From Fen-1245 sp963835535 (GTDB lineage Bacteria; Gemmatimonadota; Gemmatimonadetes; Gemmatimonadales; JACORV01): a stretch of 64,000 nt of DNA. This document shows, piece after piece, positions 55,071-63,734 of the stretch. Made by a program: the position numbers and the translations under genes. A model generated the notes under the pieces. It searched no databases, was not told where the DNA came from, and was given only the letters and a program-made list of their open reading frames with translations. The number at the start of each line of letters is the position of its first letter. Within the stretch, counting starts at the first letter, position 1. The stretch lies in NCBI GenBank assembly GCA_963835535.1, contig CAWIFL010000009.1:186001-250000 (forward strand), written 5' to 3'.

Positions 55071-55702
55071 CCGGTCTGTACCTCGCGCTGGATACCGCGA
55101 CGGACGTGCCGTCGCTGGCCCTGGGCACGCCCGAGGACCCGGGGCCCGGGATCCGGATCCCGGGGCGCCGCGAGCTGTCGCGGGATCTGGAGCGCTCGGT
55201 GGCGCAGCTCCTCGCCGCACGCGGGGCGGGCGTCGCCGACCTGGAAGGCGTCGTCGTCGCCGACGGCCCCGGGAGCTTCACCGGCTTGAGGATCGGCATC
55301 GCCTTCGCCAAGGGGCTGTGCCGCGCCAGGCGTCTGCCCCTTCTCGCCGCTCCGTCGCTCCTCGGCGCCGCCTGGACCGCCGTCCGGGGCGCGGGGCTGG
55401 TGCTGGCCGAGTATGACGCCCTGCGGGGCGACGTGTACCGCGCGGCCTATCGGCTCGGGCCCTTCGGCGTAGAGGTCCTCCTCGCGCCCGCCCTCGCGAC
55501 GGCCGGCTCCGTCGCCGATCTGCCGGGGGCCTACGCACGCGCGAGCGCCGAGCAGGCGTCGGCCGCGTCGCTCCTCCGCCTCGTCGGCGTGAGCGGCGGC
55601 GCCCTCGCCGTCGCCGATCCGGCGGGGTGGGAGCCGGACTACGGGCGCCCCGCGGAGGCCGAGGCGCGCTATCGCGCGCGTCAGGCCGCCCCAGGTGCTT
55701 AG
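55067..55702 (+). CDS. tsaB: tRNA threonylcarbamoyladenosine protein TsaB
   Basis: 211 residues. Scaffold partner of TsaD. LYLALDTATDVPSLALG starts the ASKHA fold; VVVADGPGSFTGLRIGIAFAKGL is the family hallmark. Between them, residues about 23-33 are an extra Gly/Pro-rich segment (EDPGPGIRIPG) encoded by a 20-nt perfect palindrome at 55145-55164 made of the same word as the E2 linker. It replaces the normal short hairpin loop and should be tolerated. GTG 55067; overlaps rimI by 8 nt. Confidence 0.9.
   Translation: MTGLYLALDTATDVPSLALGTPEDPGPGIRIPGRRELSRDLERSVAQLLAARGAGVADLEGVVVADGPGSFTGLRIGIAFAKGLCRARRLPLLAAPSLLGAAWTAVRGAGLVLAEYDALRGDVYRAAYRLGPFGVEVLLAPALATAGSVADLPGAYARASAEQASAASLLRLVGVSGGALAVADPAGWEPDYGRPAEAEARYRARQAAPGA
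55145..55164. repeat. Perfect 20-nt palindrome in tsaB
   Basis: CCCGGGATCC followed by its exact complement GGATCCCGGG, flanked by further GGACCC/CCGGGG words. It shares the 11-mer CCGGGATCCGG with the E2 linker repeat at 5688. Confidence 0.85.
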
Positions 55703-56153
55703 GCCGCTCGACGAGGCCGATCTCGACCGCGTCGCCGCGATCGAGCGCGCAGCCTTCACGGACCCCTGGTCGCGCCGGGCGTTCGAGGAGTTGCTGGCCG
55801 AGCCCCACGTGCGCGCGGTCGCGGTGGACGGAGACGACCGTCGCCTGGCCGGCTATGCCCTCTTCTCGCTGGTCGTGGGGGAAGGGGAGATCCTGAACCT
55901 GGCCGTGGATCCGTCGGCCCGGCGCCGTGGCCTCGGCCGCCAGCTGCTCGAGGGGGTCCTGGGAGCGATGCGCGCCGGCGGAACGACGGCCGTCTTCCTC
56001 GAGGTGCGGCAGTCGAACCGTGCCGCGATCGAGCTCTACGCCGGCGCCGGCTTCCGCCCGGTCTCCATCCGGCGCGCGTACTACCGGAATCCGACCGAGC
56101 ATGCGGTCACGATGGCCCTGCAACTGGCCGCGGAAGGGGCAGGAAAACGATGA
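55695..56153 (+). CDS. rimI: Ribosomal-protein-alanine N-acetyltransferase family
   Basis: 152-residue GNAT acetyltransferase. GEILNLAVDPSARRRGLGRQLLEGVL is the acetyl-CoA motif; VFLEVRQSNRAAIELYAGAGFRPV and YYRNPTEHAVTM match the RimI group. The usual tsaE-tsaB-rimI order supports the assignment. GTG 55695 (MLRPLDEADLDRVAAIERAAF). Target in vivo is inferred. Confidence 0.88.
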   Translation: MLRPLDEADLDRVAAIERAAFTDPWSRRAFEELLAEPHVRAVAVDGDDRRLAGYALFSLVVGEGEILNLAVDPSARRRGLGRQLLEGVLGAMRAGGTTAVFLEVRQSNRAAIELYAGAGFRPVSIRRAYYRNPTEHAVTMALQLAAEGAGKR

Positions 56154-56171
56154 GAACCTACGTTCTTTCGG

Positions 56172-56200
56172 TTGACAAAAACCGTTGTGGCGCCTATAGT
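56172..56200 (+). promoter_or_regulatory. Near-consensus sigma-70 promoter of ssb
   Basis: TTGACA (56172-56177, exact consensus), 17-nt spacer, TATAGT (56195-56200, one mismatch). Transcription should start near 56207, about 40 nt before the ssb GTG. The strongest promoter seen in the window. Confidence 0.85.
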
Positions 56201-56247
56201 TCCGCGCTGTCCGTGGTCCCCGAGCCGCTCCCGAGGAGGGCAGTCCG

Positions 56248-56781
56248 GTGAGTCGCAGTCTCAACAAGGTGATGCTGATCGGGAATCTGGGCGCCGACCC
56301 CGAGGTTCGGAGCACCAACAACGGGACTCGGGTGGCGACGTTGTCGCTGGCGACCAGTCGCCAGTGGACGACCCAGGGCGGGGAGAAGCAGGAGAAGACG
56401 GAGTGGCACCGGTGCGTGGTGTGGAACACGCGCCAGACCGGTCTCGCGGACGTGGTCGAGAAGTACCTGAAGAAGGGCGACCGGGTCTACGTGGAAGGGC
56501 GGATCGAGTACCGGACGTGGAAGGACCGCGAGGGTCAGACGCGGTACACCACGGAAGTGAACGTCCGGGACCTGGTGATGCTCTCCGGCCGCGGCGACGG
56601 CGGAGGAGCCGGCGAGTCGGGGTCGGGAGACCGGGCGGAGAAGGGGCGGCGGGCGGCTGCGCCGACCGCCGAGAAGGGGGCAGGCGCCGGAGCGGGTTCG
56701 TCCGAGGCTCCGGCGAAGGCGGATTCCTTCGAGGACTTCCCGGAGGCGCTCGATGAGGAGGATGACGATCTCCCGTTCTAG
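56248..56781 (+). CDS. ssb: Single-stranded DNA-binding protein
   Basis: 177 residues. OB fold: SRSLNKVMLIGNLGADPEVR, EWHRCVVWNTRQ, YLKKGDRVYVEGRIEYRTW; a Gly/Ala-rich linker; and the acidic tip DDDLPF that recruits replication and repair proteins. GTG 56248 has GAGGAGGG upstream. It has its own strong promoter (56172-56200). The end overlaps the LysM gene by 29 nt, so that gene is probably co-transcribed. Confidence 0.97.
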   Translation: MSRSLNKVMLIGNLGADPEVRSTNNGTRVATLSLATSRQWTTQGGEKQEKTEWHRCVVWNTRQTGLADVVEKYLKKGDRVYVEGRIEYRTWKDREGQTRYTTEVNVRDLVMLSGRGDGGGAGESGSGDRAEKGRRAAAPTAEKGAGAGAGSSEAPAKADSFEDFPEALDEEDDDLPF

Positions 56782-58018
56782 GGGAGCGCATCTGGCGGCC
56801 GTCGCGCTCGCCCTGGGCTTGCCTGCGGCCCCGTTGGCGTCCCAGCAGGCGCCGCCGCAGGGCGTGAGCGCGGCGCAGCAACCGGCCGCCGCGCCCCAGA
56901 CCATGGGCGCGCCCCCTGAGACGCACACCGTCCAGCAGGGCGAGACGCTGTGGGGCCTGGCGAAGCAGTTCCTGGGCGACCCGCTGCTCTGGCCCGAGAT
57001 CTACCGGCTGAACACGAACGTGGTCGAGGATCCGCACTACATCTTCCCGGGCGAGGAGCTGCGCTTCGTGCCGGCCCCGGCCCCGGCCCCGACCGCGACC
57101 GCCGCCGCGCCGACGCCCACACCCGCGCCGGCCGCCCAGTCGGCGGCGCCCCCCGTGCCGGGCGAGATCACGGTGGCGCCGACGCCCACCGACACCGCGG
57201 CGCCCAAGCCGCAGCAGCCCGCGCCGTCGGGGAATCCCTTCGACAGACCGACGATCTTCGCCGCCAAGCACGCGATGGGGACCTCCGCCAGCACGCTGCG
57301 CCTCCAGAGCGAGGAGGCGTACCGCCCGGTGCGCGTGGGCGAGCACTTCTCCTCGGGGTTCCTGACGGAAGGGGAGCAGCTGAATGCGGGGCAGCTCCTG
57401 GGGAACACGCGGACCGCCTCGATCAGCCGCCTCACCGCCACGACCAGCGCGACGCTGTTCAGCGATGTCGTGGTGTCGCCGCCTCCGGGCGACACGCTCC
57501 AGCCGGGCGACCTGCTCCTCGCGTACGAGGTTCCGCGCCGCATCGATCCGTACGGCGAGGTCGTCCTGCCGACCGGCCTGCTCAAGGTCACGGCCGTGGG
57601 AGCGCCGACCGACAACGCGACGGCGCAGGTGATCGCGGTCTATCAGGCCATGGCCAGCGGTCAGCTCGTGCTGCGGGTGCCGGGGTTCGCGCCGGCCAAT
57701 GACCGTTCCGTCACGGTGGACAGCGGCGGCGTGACCGGCTCCGTCATCGACGTGCGCGATCCGCACGAGCTGCTGGCGTTCCAGGACGTGCTGTTCCTCG
57801 ATCGCGGGCAGCAGGACAGCGTGCATCTGGGCGACATCTTCCAGGTCAGCGGGACGACCACCGCGGCCAGCGGCATCGGCCACGTCGTCCAGAACGAGGT
57901 GAAGGTGCTGATCGTCTACCTGCGGCCGCATACGTCGACGGGGGTCGTCATCCAGATCGACCGTCCGGACGTGCGGCCCGGTGCGACGGCGCGCCAGATT
58001 CGCCGGATGCCTTCGTGA
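56753..58018 (+). CDS. LysM-domain secreted protein
   Basis: 421 residues. Signal peptide MRRMTISRSRGAHLAAVALALG; LysM domain near 58-106 (THTVQQGETLWGLAKQFLGDPLLWPEIY and LNTNVVEDPHYIFPGEELRFV); then a long Pro/Ala linker (about 107-165) and a C-terminal region of about 250 residues rich in beta strands with no recognised domain. It probably binds peptidoglycan in the periplasm. Close to the Tol-Pal cluster and ssb. ATG 56753, within ssb. ATG 56762 is a second possible start. Confidence 0.85.
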   Translation: MRRMTISRSRGAHLAAVALALGLPAAPLASQQAPPQGVSAAQQPAAAPQTMGAPPETHTVQQGETLWGLAKQFLGDPLLWPEIYRLNTNVVEDPHYIFPGEELRFVPAPAPAPTATAAAPTPTPAPAAQSAAPPVPGEITVAPTPTDTAAPKPQQPAPSGNPFDRPTIFAAKHAMGTSASTLRLQSEEAYRPVRVGEHFSSGFLTEGEQLNAGQLLGNTRTASISRLTATTSATLFSDVVVSPPPGDTLQPGDLLLAYEVPRRIDPYGEVVLPTGLLKVTAVGAPTDNATAQVIAVYQAMASGQLVLRVPGFAPANDRSVTVDSGGVTGSVIDVRDPHELLAFQDVLFLDRGQQDSVHLGDIFQVSGTTTAASGIGHVVQNEVKVLIVYLRPHTSTGVVIQIDRPDVRPGATARQIRRMPS

Positions 58019-58107
58019 TGGCCGTCGAGAGCTGAGCGTCGAGAGTTGAGAGTGCTCGACTCTCAACCCTCACAGCGCCAACCTCTCAGCGCAGGGTCCT
58101 GCATTCC
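58019..58107. repeat. GAGAGTTGAGAGT hairpin array
   Basis: GTTGAGAGT (58045-58053) pairs perfectly with 58059-58067 over a 5-nt loop (GCTCG). Surrounding words GAGAGCTGAG and CTCTCAGCGC extend the inverted pattern. It fills the gap before the epimerase; no T tract. Confidence 0.75.
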
Positions 58108-59058
58108 ATGAAACGTCGTGTGCTCGTCACCGGCGGCGCGGGATTCATCGGGTCCCACGTCGCCGACGCCTTCCTCGCCGCGGGCAGCGACGTCACCGTC
58201 ATCGACAATCTGTCGCGCGGTCGGCCGCAGCAGGTGCCGCGGGCCGCGGAGTTCCGGCAGCTGGACGTCGGCTCCGAAGAGGCGCGCGCGCTGGTGGCGG
58301 GAGGCGGGTTCGAAGTCATCGTCCACCTCGCGGCGCAGGTGGACGTCCGCGTGTCCGTCTCCGACCCGGTGTTCGACGCGGAAGAGAACCTGCTCGCCCT
58401 GCTCTCGCTCCTGGAGGGCGCCCGGGGAGGGGGGACGCGCCGGATCGTCTTCTCGTCCTCGGGCGGCGTGGTCTACGGCGAGCGGCGGCCGCCGCTGGTC
58501 GAGACCGCGCCCAAGTTCCCGATCTCGCCCTACGGCGTGACCAAGCTCGCGGCCGAGTACTACCTCGGCTGCTACGCGCAGCTCTACGGCCTCGAGACCG
58601 TCGCGCTCCGGTACAGCAACGTCTTCGGGCCGCGCCAGGATCCGCACGGCGAGGCGGGCGTGGTCGCGATCTTCGGCAACCGCCTGCGCCAGCGGAAGGC
58701 GCTGACGATCTACGGCGACGGGAACCAGACGCGCGACTACGTGTACGTCGCCGACGTGGCGCGCGCGAACGTCCTCGCTGCGGACGCCGCTCTCCCGCCC
58801 CTCGACGGCACCATCGACGCGCGGGCGTTCAACATCGGCACCGGCATCGAGACGTCGGTGAACGCGCTGGCCCAGGCGATGATCGAGGCCTCCGGCGTCG
58901 CGGTCGCGGTGGAGCACGCTCCCGCCCGAGGCGGCGAGCTGCTCGCCAACGCCCTCACGGCCGACAAGGCCGCCCGGGTCCTCGGCTGGAGCCCCACGGT
59001 CTCCCTCGCCGATGGGCTCAAGACGACCTACGACTGGATCGTGCGGGAGGCCTCGTGA
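58108..59058 (+). CDS. NAD-dependent epimerase/dehydratase (GalE-like)
   Basis: 316-residue extended SDR. VLVTGGAGFIGSHVADAFLA, VIDNLSRGRPQQVPR, IVHLAAQVDVRVSVSDP, VFSSSGGVVYGERRPP, SPYGVTKLAAEYYLGCYA and YSNVFGPRQDPHGEAGVVAIF are typical UDP-glucose/GlcNAc 4-epimerase features. Substrate unknown. It begins after the hairpin array and precedes tolQ by overlap (GTGATG). Isolated from the main sugar cluster, so a housekeeping role is plausible. Confidence 0.85.
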   Translation: MKRRVLVTGGAGFIGSHVADAFLAAGSDVTVIDNLSRGRPQQVPRAAEFRQLDVGSEEARALVAGGGFEVIVHLAAQVDVRVSVSDPVFDAEENLLALLSLLEGARGGGTRRIVFSSSGGVVYGERRPPLVETAPKFPISPYGVTKLAAEYYLGCYAQLYGLETVALRYSNVFGPRQDPHGEAGVVAIFGNRLRQRKALTIYGDGNQTRDYVYVADVARANVLAADAALPPLDGTIDARAFNIGTGIETSVNALAQAMIEASGVAVAVEHAPARGGELLANALTADKAARVLGWSPTVSLADGLKTTYDWIVREAS

Positions 59059-59768
59059 TGCTGTTGCAGGTGGGAGGCGCGGTACCCACGACCGAGCTCG
59101 AGCTGGTCGCGGTCTCCAGCGTCGCGACCAAGATCGTCCTCGGCGTGCTCGCGATCTTCTCCGCGGTTTCCTGGTTCCTCATCTTCGCGAAGATGGTGCA
59201 GTTCCGCCGCATCCGCCGCGCAGCCGACCTGTTCTACGACGCGACCCAGCACGTCTCACGGCTCGACGATGCGCGCGAGTCGGTGGGCCGCCTGCCGGCG
59301 TCGCCCTTCACGCGCCTGTTCGCCGAGGGCATCACGTTCTTCTCGGAGATCCATCCGGGCGGCCTCGCGAAGGACCCGGCCTCGGGTGCGACGCTCACCC
59401 CGACCCAGCTCGAGGCGTTGCGGATGGTGCTGGAGACCCAGGTGGACGCGGAGCACGACCAGCTGGGCCGCTACATCCCCTGGCTGGCGACCTTCGGCTC
59501 CGTGAGCCCGCTCCTCGGCCTGCTCGGTACGGTGCTCGGCGTGATGGACGCGTTCATCGGGATCTCGGTCGGCGGGTCCGGCAACATCTCGGCCGTCGCG
59601 CCCGGCGTGGCCGAGGCGCTCGTGACGACGGTGGCGGGGCTCGCGGTCGCCATTCCCGCCGTGATCGCCTACAACATCTTCACGGCGCGGCAGAACTTCG
59701 TGGCCGCCGAGCTGGAGGGCTTTGCGCGCGAGCTGATCGTGACCCTCGCGCGAGAGGGCAGGCTCTAG
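59058..59768 (+). CDS. tolQ: TolQ proton-channel subunit
   Basis: 236 residues. MotA/TolQ/ExbB family, three transmembrane helices (about 19-38, 128-150, 165-190). Features: AVSWFLIFAKMVQF, YIPWLATFGSVSPLLGLLGTVLGVMDAF and APGVAEALVTTVAGLAVAIPAVIAYNIF. ATG 59058 overlaps the epimerase stop; a GTG immediately before would add one residue. First gene of the Tol-Pal operon, which keeps the outer membrane attached during division. Confidence 0.94.
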   Translation: MLLQVGGAVPTTELELVAVSSVATKIVLGVLAIFSAVSWFLIFAKMVQFRRIRRAADLFYDATQHVSRLDDARESVGRLPASPFTRLFAEGITFFSEIHPGGLAKDPASGATLTPTQLEALRMVLETQVDAEHDQLGRYIPWLATFGSVSPLLGLLGTVLGVMDAFIGISVGGSGNISAVAPGVAEALVTTVAGLAVAIPAVIAYNIFTARQNFVAAELEGFARELIVTLAREGRL

Positions 59769-60179
59769 GTGGCCCGCCGCCGTTTCCGCGCCGGCTTCAA
59801 CGCGGACATCAACGTCACCTCGCTGGTGGACGTCGCCTTCGTCCTGCTCATCATCTTCATGATCACGGCACCGATGATGCAGGGCGGGGTCCAGGTGCGG
59901 CTGCCGCGCGCCGAGGCGCGCCCGCTCCAGGAGGAGACGGGGATCACCGTCTCCGTGGACAGCCGCGGCCGCATCTTCGTGGACCAGGCGACCTTCTCGT
60001 ACGAGGACTTCCGCGCCACCTTCCGCGCGCTGGTCGCGCGGCGCAAGCCCGCCGCGATCTACCTCAGGGCCGACCGCGGTGTGCCGTACGGGGACGTGGT
60101 GCGCGTCCTGGCCATCATCCGCACCGCGGGCATCCGCGACGTCGGCCTGGTGGCCGAGCCGGAGTCCGTGGGCCCGTGA
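59769..60179 (+). CDS. tolR: TolR/ExbD family protein
   Basis: 136 residues. One N-terminal membrane helix: FNADINVTSLVDVAFVLLIIFMITAPMM with the critical Asp in the membrane (VTSLVDVAFV). The periplasmic domain (VSVDSRGRIFVDQATFSYEDF) is standard. Starts with GTG right after the tolQ TAG. Works with TolQ to energise TolA. Confidence 0.94.
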   Translation: MARRRFRAGFNADINVTSLVDVAFVLLIIFMITAPMMQGGVQVRLPRAEARPLQEETGITVSVDSRGRIFVDQATFSYEDFRATFRALVARRKPAAIYLRADRGVPYGDVVRVLAIIRTAGIRDVGLVAEPESVGP

Positions 60180-60937
60180 GGGGCTTGCGGGAGCGTGCCG
60201 CCCAGGAGCGGCTGCGCGGACCCGGAGTGGCCGGTTCGGCGGCGCTCCACGCGCTCGTCGTCGTCACCTTCCTCGTCGCGGGGGCCGGCCGCCATCGGCC
60301 GCCGCTGCCTCCCTTCTACCGCGTCAACCTCGTGGCGCCGCCGGGCGTGCAGGCCGCCGCCGCGACGCCGGCGCCGGCTCCACCCGCTCCCACGCCTGAG
60401 CCGGCGCGGAGTCGCTCCAATCCCCAATCCCGAATCCCCATTCCCCGCGCGTCCCGCGAGCCCGCGGTGCCGATCGCGAAACCGGCGGCGCCGAAGCCAC
60501 AACCTGCGCAGCCGGCACCGGCGGCGGCGGCTTCCCCTGCCACCGGCAAAGCCCTGCCTGCCACCGCGCCGTCGCCGCCGGTCGGTGTTCCCGGCGGAAC
60601 GCCGGGCGGCACCGACGTCGCGACGATCAAGACCGAGGGGGTCGAATTCCCCTTCCCGGGGTATCTACAGAATCTGGTGAGTCAGGTGTACCGGCGGTGG
60701 CGGCCCGCGCCGTCCGCCGCAGCGCTCGAGGCGGAGGTCTTCTTCTTCGTTCACCGTGACGGCTCCGTGACCGGCCTCCAGTTCCTCAAGCGATCCGGCT
60801 CCTTCGGGTTCGACCTCGAAGCGCAGGGCGCGATCGAGGCCGCGGCGCGCGCGGGCGCGTTCGGTCAGCTCCCCGCGGGATACGGCCCCGACGTGCTCCC
60901 GGTGTCGTTCTACTTCAACCCGCGGAGCGTGCGGTGA
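60176..60937 (+). CDS. tolA: TolA/TonB-like protein
   Basis: 253 residues. Single N-terminal membrane helix (SAALHALVVVTFLVAGAG), long Pro/Ala linker (about 55-150), then a C-terminal TonB-type domain beginning EFPFPGYLQNLVSQVYRRW and ending LPVSFYFNPRSVR. The linker includes NPQSRIPIPRAS, encoded by tandem AATCCCC/AATCCCG words at 60417-60446. GTG 60176 overlaps tolR. Links inner-membrane TolQR to TolB/Pal. Confidence 0.88.
   Translation: MRGLRERAAQERLRGPGVAGSAALHALVVVTFLVAGAGRHRPPLPPFYRVNLVAPPGVQAAAATPAPAPPAPTPEPARSRSNPQSRIPIPRASREPAVPIAKPAAPKPQPAQPAPAAAASPATGKALPATAPSPPVGVPGGTPGGTDVATIKTEGVEFPFPGYLQNLVSQVYRRWRPAPSAAALEAEVFFFVHRDGSVTGLQFLKRSGSFGFDLEAQGAIEAAARAGAFGQLPAGYGPDVLPVSFYFNPRSVR
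60417..60446. repeat. AATCCCC word array inside tolA linker
   Basis: Four consecutive AATCCCC/AATCCCG/ATTCCCC units inside the coding sequence. The C-rich, A/T-punctuated style resembles the intergenic telomere-like arrays, though the word differs. Confidence 0.75.
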
Positions 60938-62262
60938 GCCGCGCGGCGGCGCTCGCTCTCGCGGCGGCCCTCGCCCTGCCGGGCGCGCTCGCAGCGCAGG
61001 ACACCACGGCGCCGGCCGGCGTCCGCGTCGGGATCACGTACACGCCGGGCACGCGGCCCAGCATCGCGGTCCTGGCGGCCGGCGGGGCGGTGCTGGACAG
61101 CGTCCGGACGATCCTCGGCCGGGACCTCGACTACTCGGATCGCTTCGAGGTGGTCGTGCCCCCGGCGGCGGCGGCGGCGCTGGACTCGGGGGGCCTGCCG
61201 AACTACCGCGCGCTGGACGCGCTGGGGACCGACTTCGCGGTCTCGGTCGTGCCGTCGGCCCCGGCCTCGGCCGATCCGCGCGCCCGGGCCGCCGTCGACG
61301 TCCTGCTGCACGACGTGCGGAGCGGAGCGGTGAAGAACCGGGTCACGCTTCAGGTGGGGGACGCTGGCGGGGAAGCGCTGCGGCGCGCGGTGCACCGTGC
61401 GGCGGACGAGGTGGTGCAGTGGGCCACCGGCGCGAAGGGGATCGCGTCGTCGGCCATCTACTACGTGGCGGACGGGCACATCTGGCGGGTGGACCCCGAC
61501 GGCGCCGACCGCGTGCTGATCCCGACCGCGGGCCGGCCGTCGCTCTCGCCGGCCTGGTCGCCCGACGGCCGCACGCTCGCCTACACGGCGTTCGTGCGCA
61601 GCGGCCAGCCGATCGTCCTGCAGGATCTGGCGTCGGGGCACCGGGACATCGTGCCCGGCACCGAGTACGGGATGAACATCACGCCGGAGTTCTCGCCGGA
61701 CGGGCGCCGGCTCGCGTTCGCGCACGGGAACGAGAACGGCACCGACCTCTACGTGTACGACCTGGCGAGGCGCACGACGACCCGCCTGACGGTGGGGCGC
61801 TACTACGACAACCTCTCGCCGGCGTGGAGTCCGGACGGCCAGCGCATCGCGTACATCTCCACGCGCCCGGGCCTGCCGCAGCTGTACGTGATGCAGGCCG
61901 ACGGGACGGGGCAGGAGGCGCTCGCGCGCTTCGATTTCGGCTCCACCGGGATGACCTACGCGCCCGAGTGGTCCCCCGACGGCCAGGCCGTCGTCTTCCA
62001 CCGGGAGGTGGCAGGCACCCCGCAGGTCTTCGTCCTCGACCTCGCGACCCGCGCGGTGAAGCAGATCACCGGCGAGGGGCGCAACGAGGACGCCACCTGG
62101 GCGCCCGACGGGCGCCACGTCTGTTTCGTGTCCTCCCGCGGCGGCACGCGACTCCTGTGGATCGTGGATCTGGAGACCGGCCGGATGCGGCAGCTGTTCT
62201 CGACGGTCGGCGCCCGCCTACCCGCGTGGTCGCCCGGCCATGCATCTTTGGAGGCAAGATGA
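60934..62262 (+). CDS. tolB: TolB beta-propeller protein
   Basis: 442 residues. Signal peptide SRAAALALAAALALPGALAAQ. N-terminal alpha/beta domain (GVRVGITYTPGTRPSIAVLAA, ILGRDLDYSDRFEVV), then six-bladed propeller with repeated SPAWSPDGRTLAY, TPEFSPDGRRLAF, SPAWSPDGQRIAY, APEWSPDGQAVVF and ATWAPDGRHVCF. GTG 60934 overlaps tolA. Binds Pal in the periplasm. Confidence 0.95.
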   Translation: MSRAAALALAAALALPGALAAQDTTAPAGVRVGITYTPGTRPSIAVLAAGGAVLDSVRTILGRDLDYSDRFEVVVPPAAAAALDSGGLPNYRALDALGTDFAVSVVPSAPASADPRARAAVDVLLHDVRSGAVKNRVTLQVGDAGGEALRRAVHRAADEVVQWATGAKGIASSAIYYVADGHIWRVDPDGADRVLIPTAGRPSLSPAWSPDGRTLAYTAFVRSGQPIVLQDLASGHRDIVPGTEYGMNITPEFSPDGRRLAFAHGNENGTDLYVYDLARRTTTRLTVGRYYDNLSPAWSPDGQRIAYISTRPGLPQLYVMQADGTGQEALARFDFGSTGMTYAPEWSPDGQAVVFHREVAGTPQVFVLDLATRAVKQITGEGRNEDATWAPDGRHVCFVSSRGGTRLLWIVDLETGRMRQLFSTVGARLPAWSPGHASLEAR

Positions 62263-62912
62263 CGAACCGCGTTGCCCTCGCGTCGCTCGCGACGCTCCTG
62301 GTGGCCGTTGCCTGCAGCAAGCCGCCCGCGCCCGCCCAGCCCGCCCCCGCGCCGGCTCCGGCGGCCGCGCCCTCGACGGCTGCGGCCGACTCCGCGGCGC
62401 GCGCCGCGGCCGGCCGCGACTCGCTGGCCGCCGTGGCCCGGGCCGACTCGCTGGAGCGCGCCGCGCGCGCGGGCGCGCAGGCCGACTCGGTGCGCGCCCA
62501 GGTGCAGCGCGCCCAGGCCGATTCTGCGGTGGCGGCGGTCCGGAGCGGCCTGTCGGCGGCCGACTCCGCCGTCCTCGCCGAGGCGGTCCACTTCGATTAC
62601 GACAAGGCGGATCTGGCCGCCGCGGACCTGCCGCGGCTCGACCGCAAGCTCGCCATCTTTCAGGCGCACCCGCGGCTCGAGATCCAGATCGCCGGCAACT
62701 GCGACGAGCGAGGCTCGGACGAATACAACCTGGCCCTCGGGGAGCGCCGAGCGTCCGCGGCCAAGCGCTATCTCGTGGCCCACGGGGTCGCCACCGAGCG
62801 CATCGACGTCGTCTCCTACGGGAAGGAGCGGCCGCTGGATAGCGGCCATGGCGAGGAGGCCTGGGCGCGCAACCGCCGCGACGACTTCAGCGTGACGCGC
62901 GGAGCCAACTAG
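62259..62912 (+). CDS. pal: Peptidoglycan-associated lipoprotein Pal
   Basis: 217 residues. Signal MTNRVALASLATLLVAVAC with lipobox Cys19; Ala/Asp-Ser rich spacer (about 20-100); OmpA domain with VHFDYDKADL, GNCDERGSDEYNLALGERRA and GVATERIDVVSYGKERPL, the DAP-binding Asp and Arg included. The spacer is longer than in E. coli Pal. ATG 62259 overlaps tolB (ATGA). Confidence 0.94.
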   Translation: MTNRVALASLATLLVAVACSKPPAPAQPAPAPAPAAAPSTAAADSAARAAAGRDSLAAVARADSLERAARAGAQADSVRAQVQRAQADSAVAAVRSGLSAADSAVLAEAVHFDYDKADLAAADLPRLDRKLAIFQAHPRLEIQIAGNCDERGSDEYNLALGERRASAAKRYLVAHGVATERIDVVSYGKERPLDSGHGEEAWARNRRDDFSVTRGAN

Positions 62913-63718
62913 TGCGCCGCCTCGCGGCCGCCCTGCTCCCGCTGCTCGCCGCGGGGTGCGCCTGGCACAGCGACATCACGCGGCTCGAGGCCCAGCTCCT
63001 GGACCAGCAGGCGGCCGCGGCCCGCGCCGACTCGGTTGCTCGGGCGAACCTCGCGGCGATCGCCCGGCAGGTGCAGAGCGTGCTCGACTCCCTCGCCGCG
63101 CAGCAGGCCGTGCTGGGCGCGTTCCGGGGCGACCTCCGCGTGGAGTTGTACAACGTCGAGCAGCAGCTCGTCGCGGTGCAGGAGCTGACCGGCCAGAGCC
63201 AGCAGCGCCTCACCGAGCTGCGGACGCAGCTGGAGCAGCGCTCCGAGCAGATCGCCGCCCAGGGCGCCGCGCCCGCGCCGGCGGCGGCGCCCGCGGGGCA
63301 GGGGGCCGCGCCGGCCGGGGAGCCGTCCCCGGACCAGCTGATGGAGCTGGGGCTGCAGCAGCTGAGGCGCGGCAGCCCGGCCACGGCGCGCACCGCCTTC
63401 GCCGAGTTCCTGAAGAACTACCCGCTGCACGCGCGCGCCGGCGACGCGTGGTTCTTCACCGGCGAAGCCTGGACCGCCGACCAGCAGTCCGATTCCGCCG
63501 CCGCGGCGTACCAGCAGGTCGTGCAGCACTTCCCCAGCTCCGGCCACATGGCGGCCGCGCTCTACAAGCTCGGGCTGATCGCCGGCCAGGCCGGGAAGAA
63601 GGACGAGGCGCGCGCCCAGTTCAACCGGCTCGTGGCCTCGTTCCCGCTGTCGGACGAGGCCGCGCTGGCGCGCGACCAGCTGCGCGCGCTCGGCCCGGCG
63701 GCGGCCCGCCCGCGCTGA
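62912..63718 (+). CDS. Tol-Pal system TPR lipoprotein (CpoB/YbgF-like)
   Basis: 268 residues from GTG 62912, which uses the last base of the pal stop. Lipobox LLPLLAAGC; coiled-coil N-terminal half (ITRLEAQLLDQQAAAARAD and on); C-terminal TPR domain (LMELGLQQLRRGSPATARTAF, AYQQVVQHFPSSGHMAAALYKLG). CpoB/YbgF usually is the last gene of this operon. The Cys anchor differs from E. coli CpoB, which is soluble. Confidence 0.88.
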   Translation: MRRLAAALLPLLAAGCAWHSDITRLEAQLLDQQAAAARADSVARANLAAIARQVQSVLDSLAAQQAVLGAFRGDLRVELYNVEQQLVAVQELTGQSQQRLTELRTQLEQRSEQIAAQGAAPAPAAAPAGQGAAPAGEPSPDQLMELGLQQLRRGSPATARTAFAEFLKNYPLHARAGDAWFFTGEAWTADQQSDSAAAAYQQVVQHFPSSGHMAAALYKLGLIAGQAGKKDEARAQFNRLVASFPLSDEAALARDQLRALGPAAARPR

Positions 63719-63734
63719 GCTTGGGGAGCGCACC

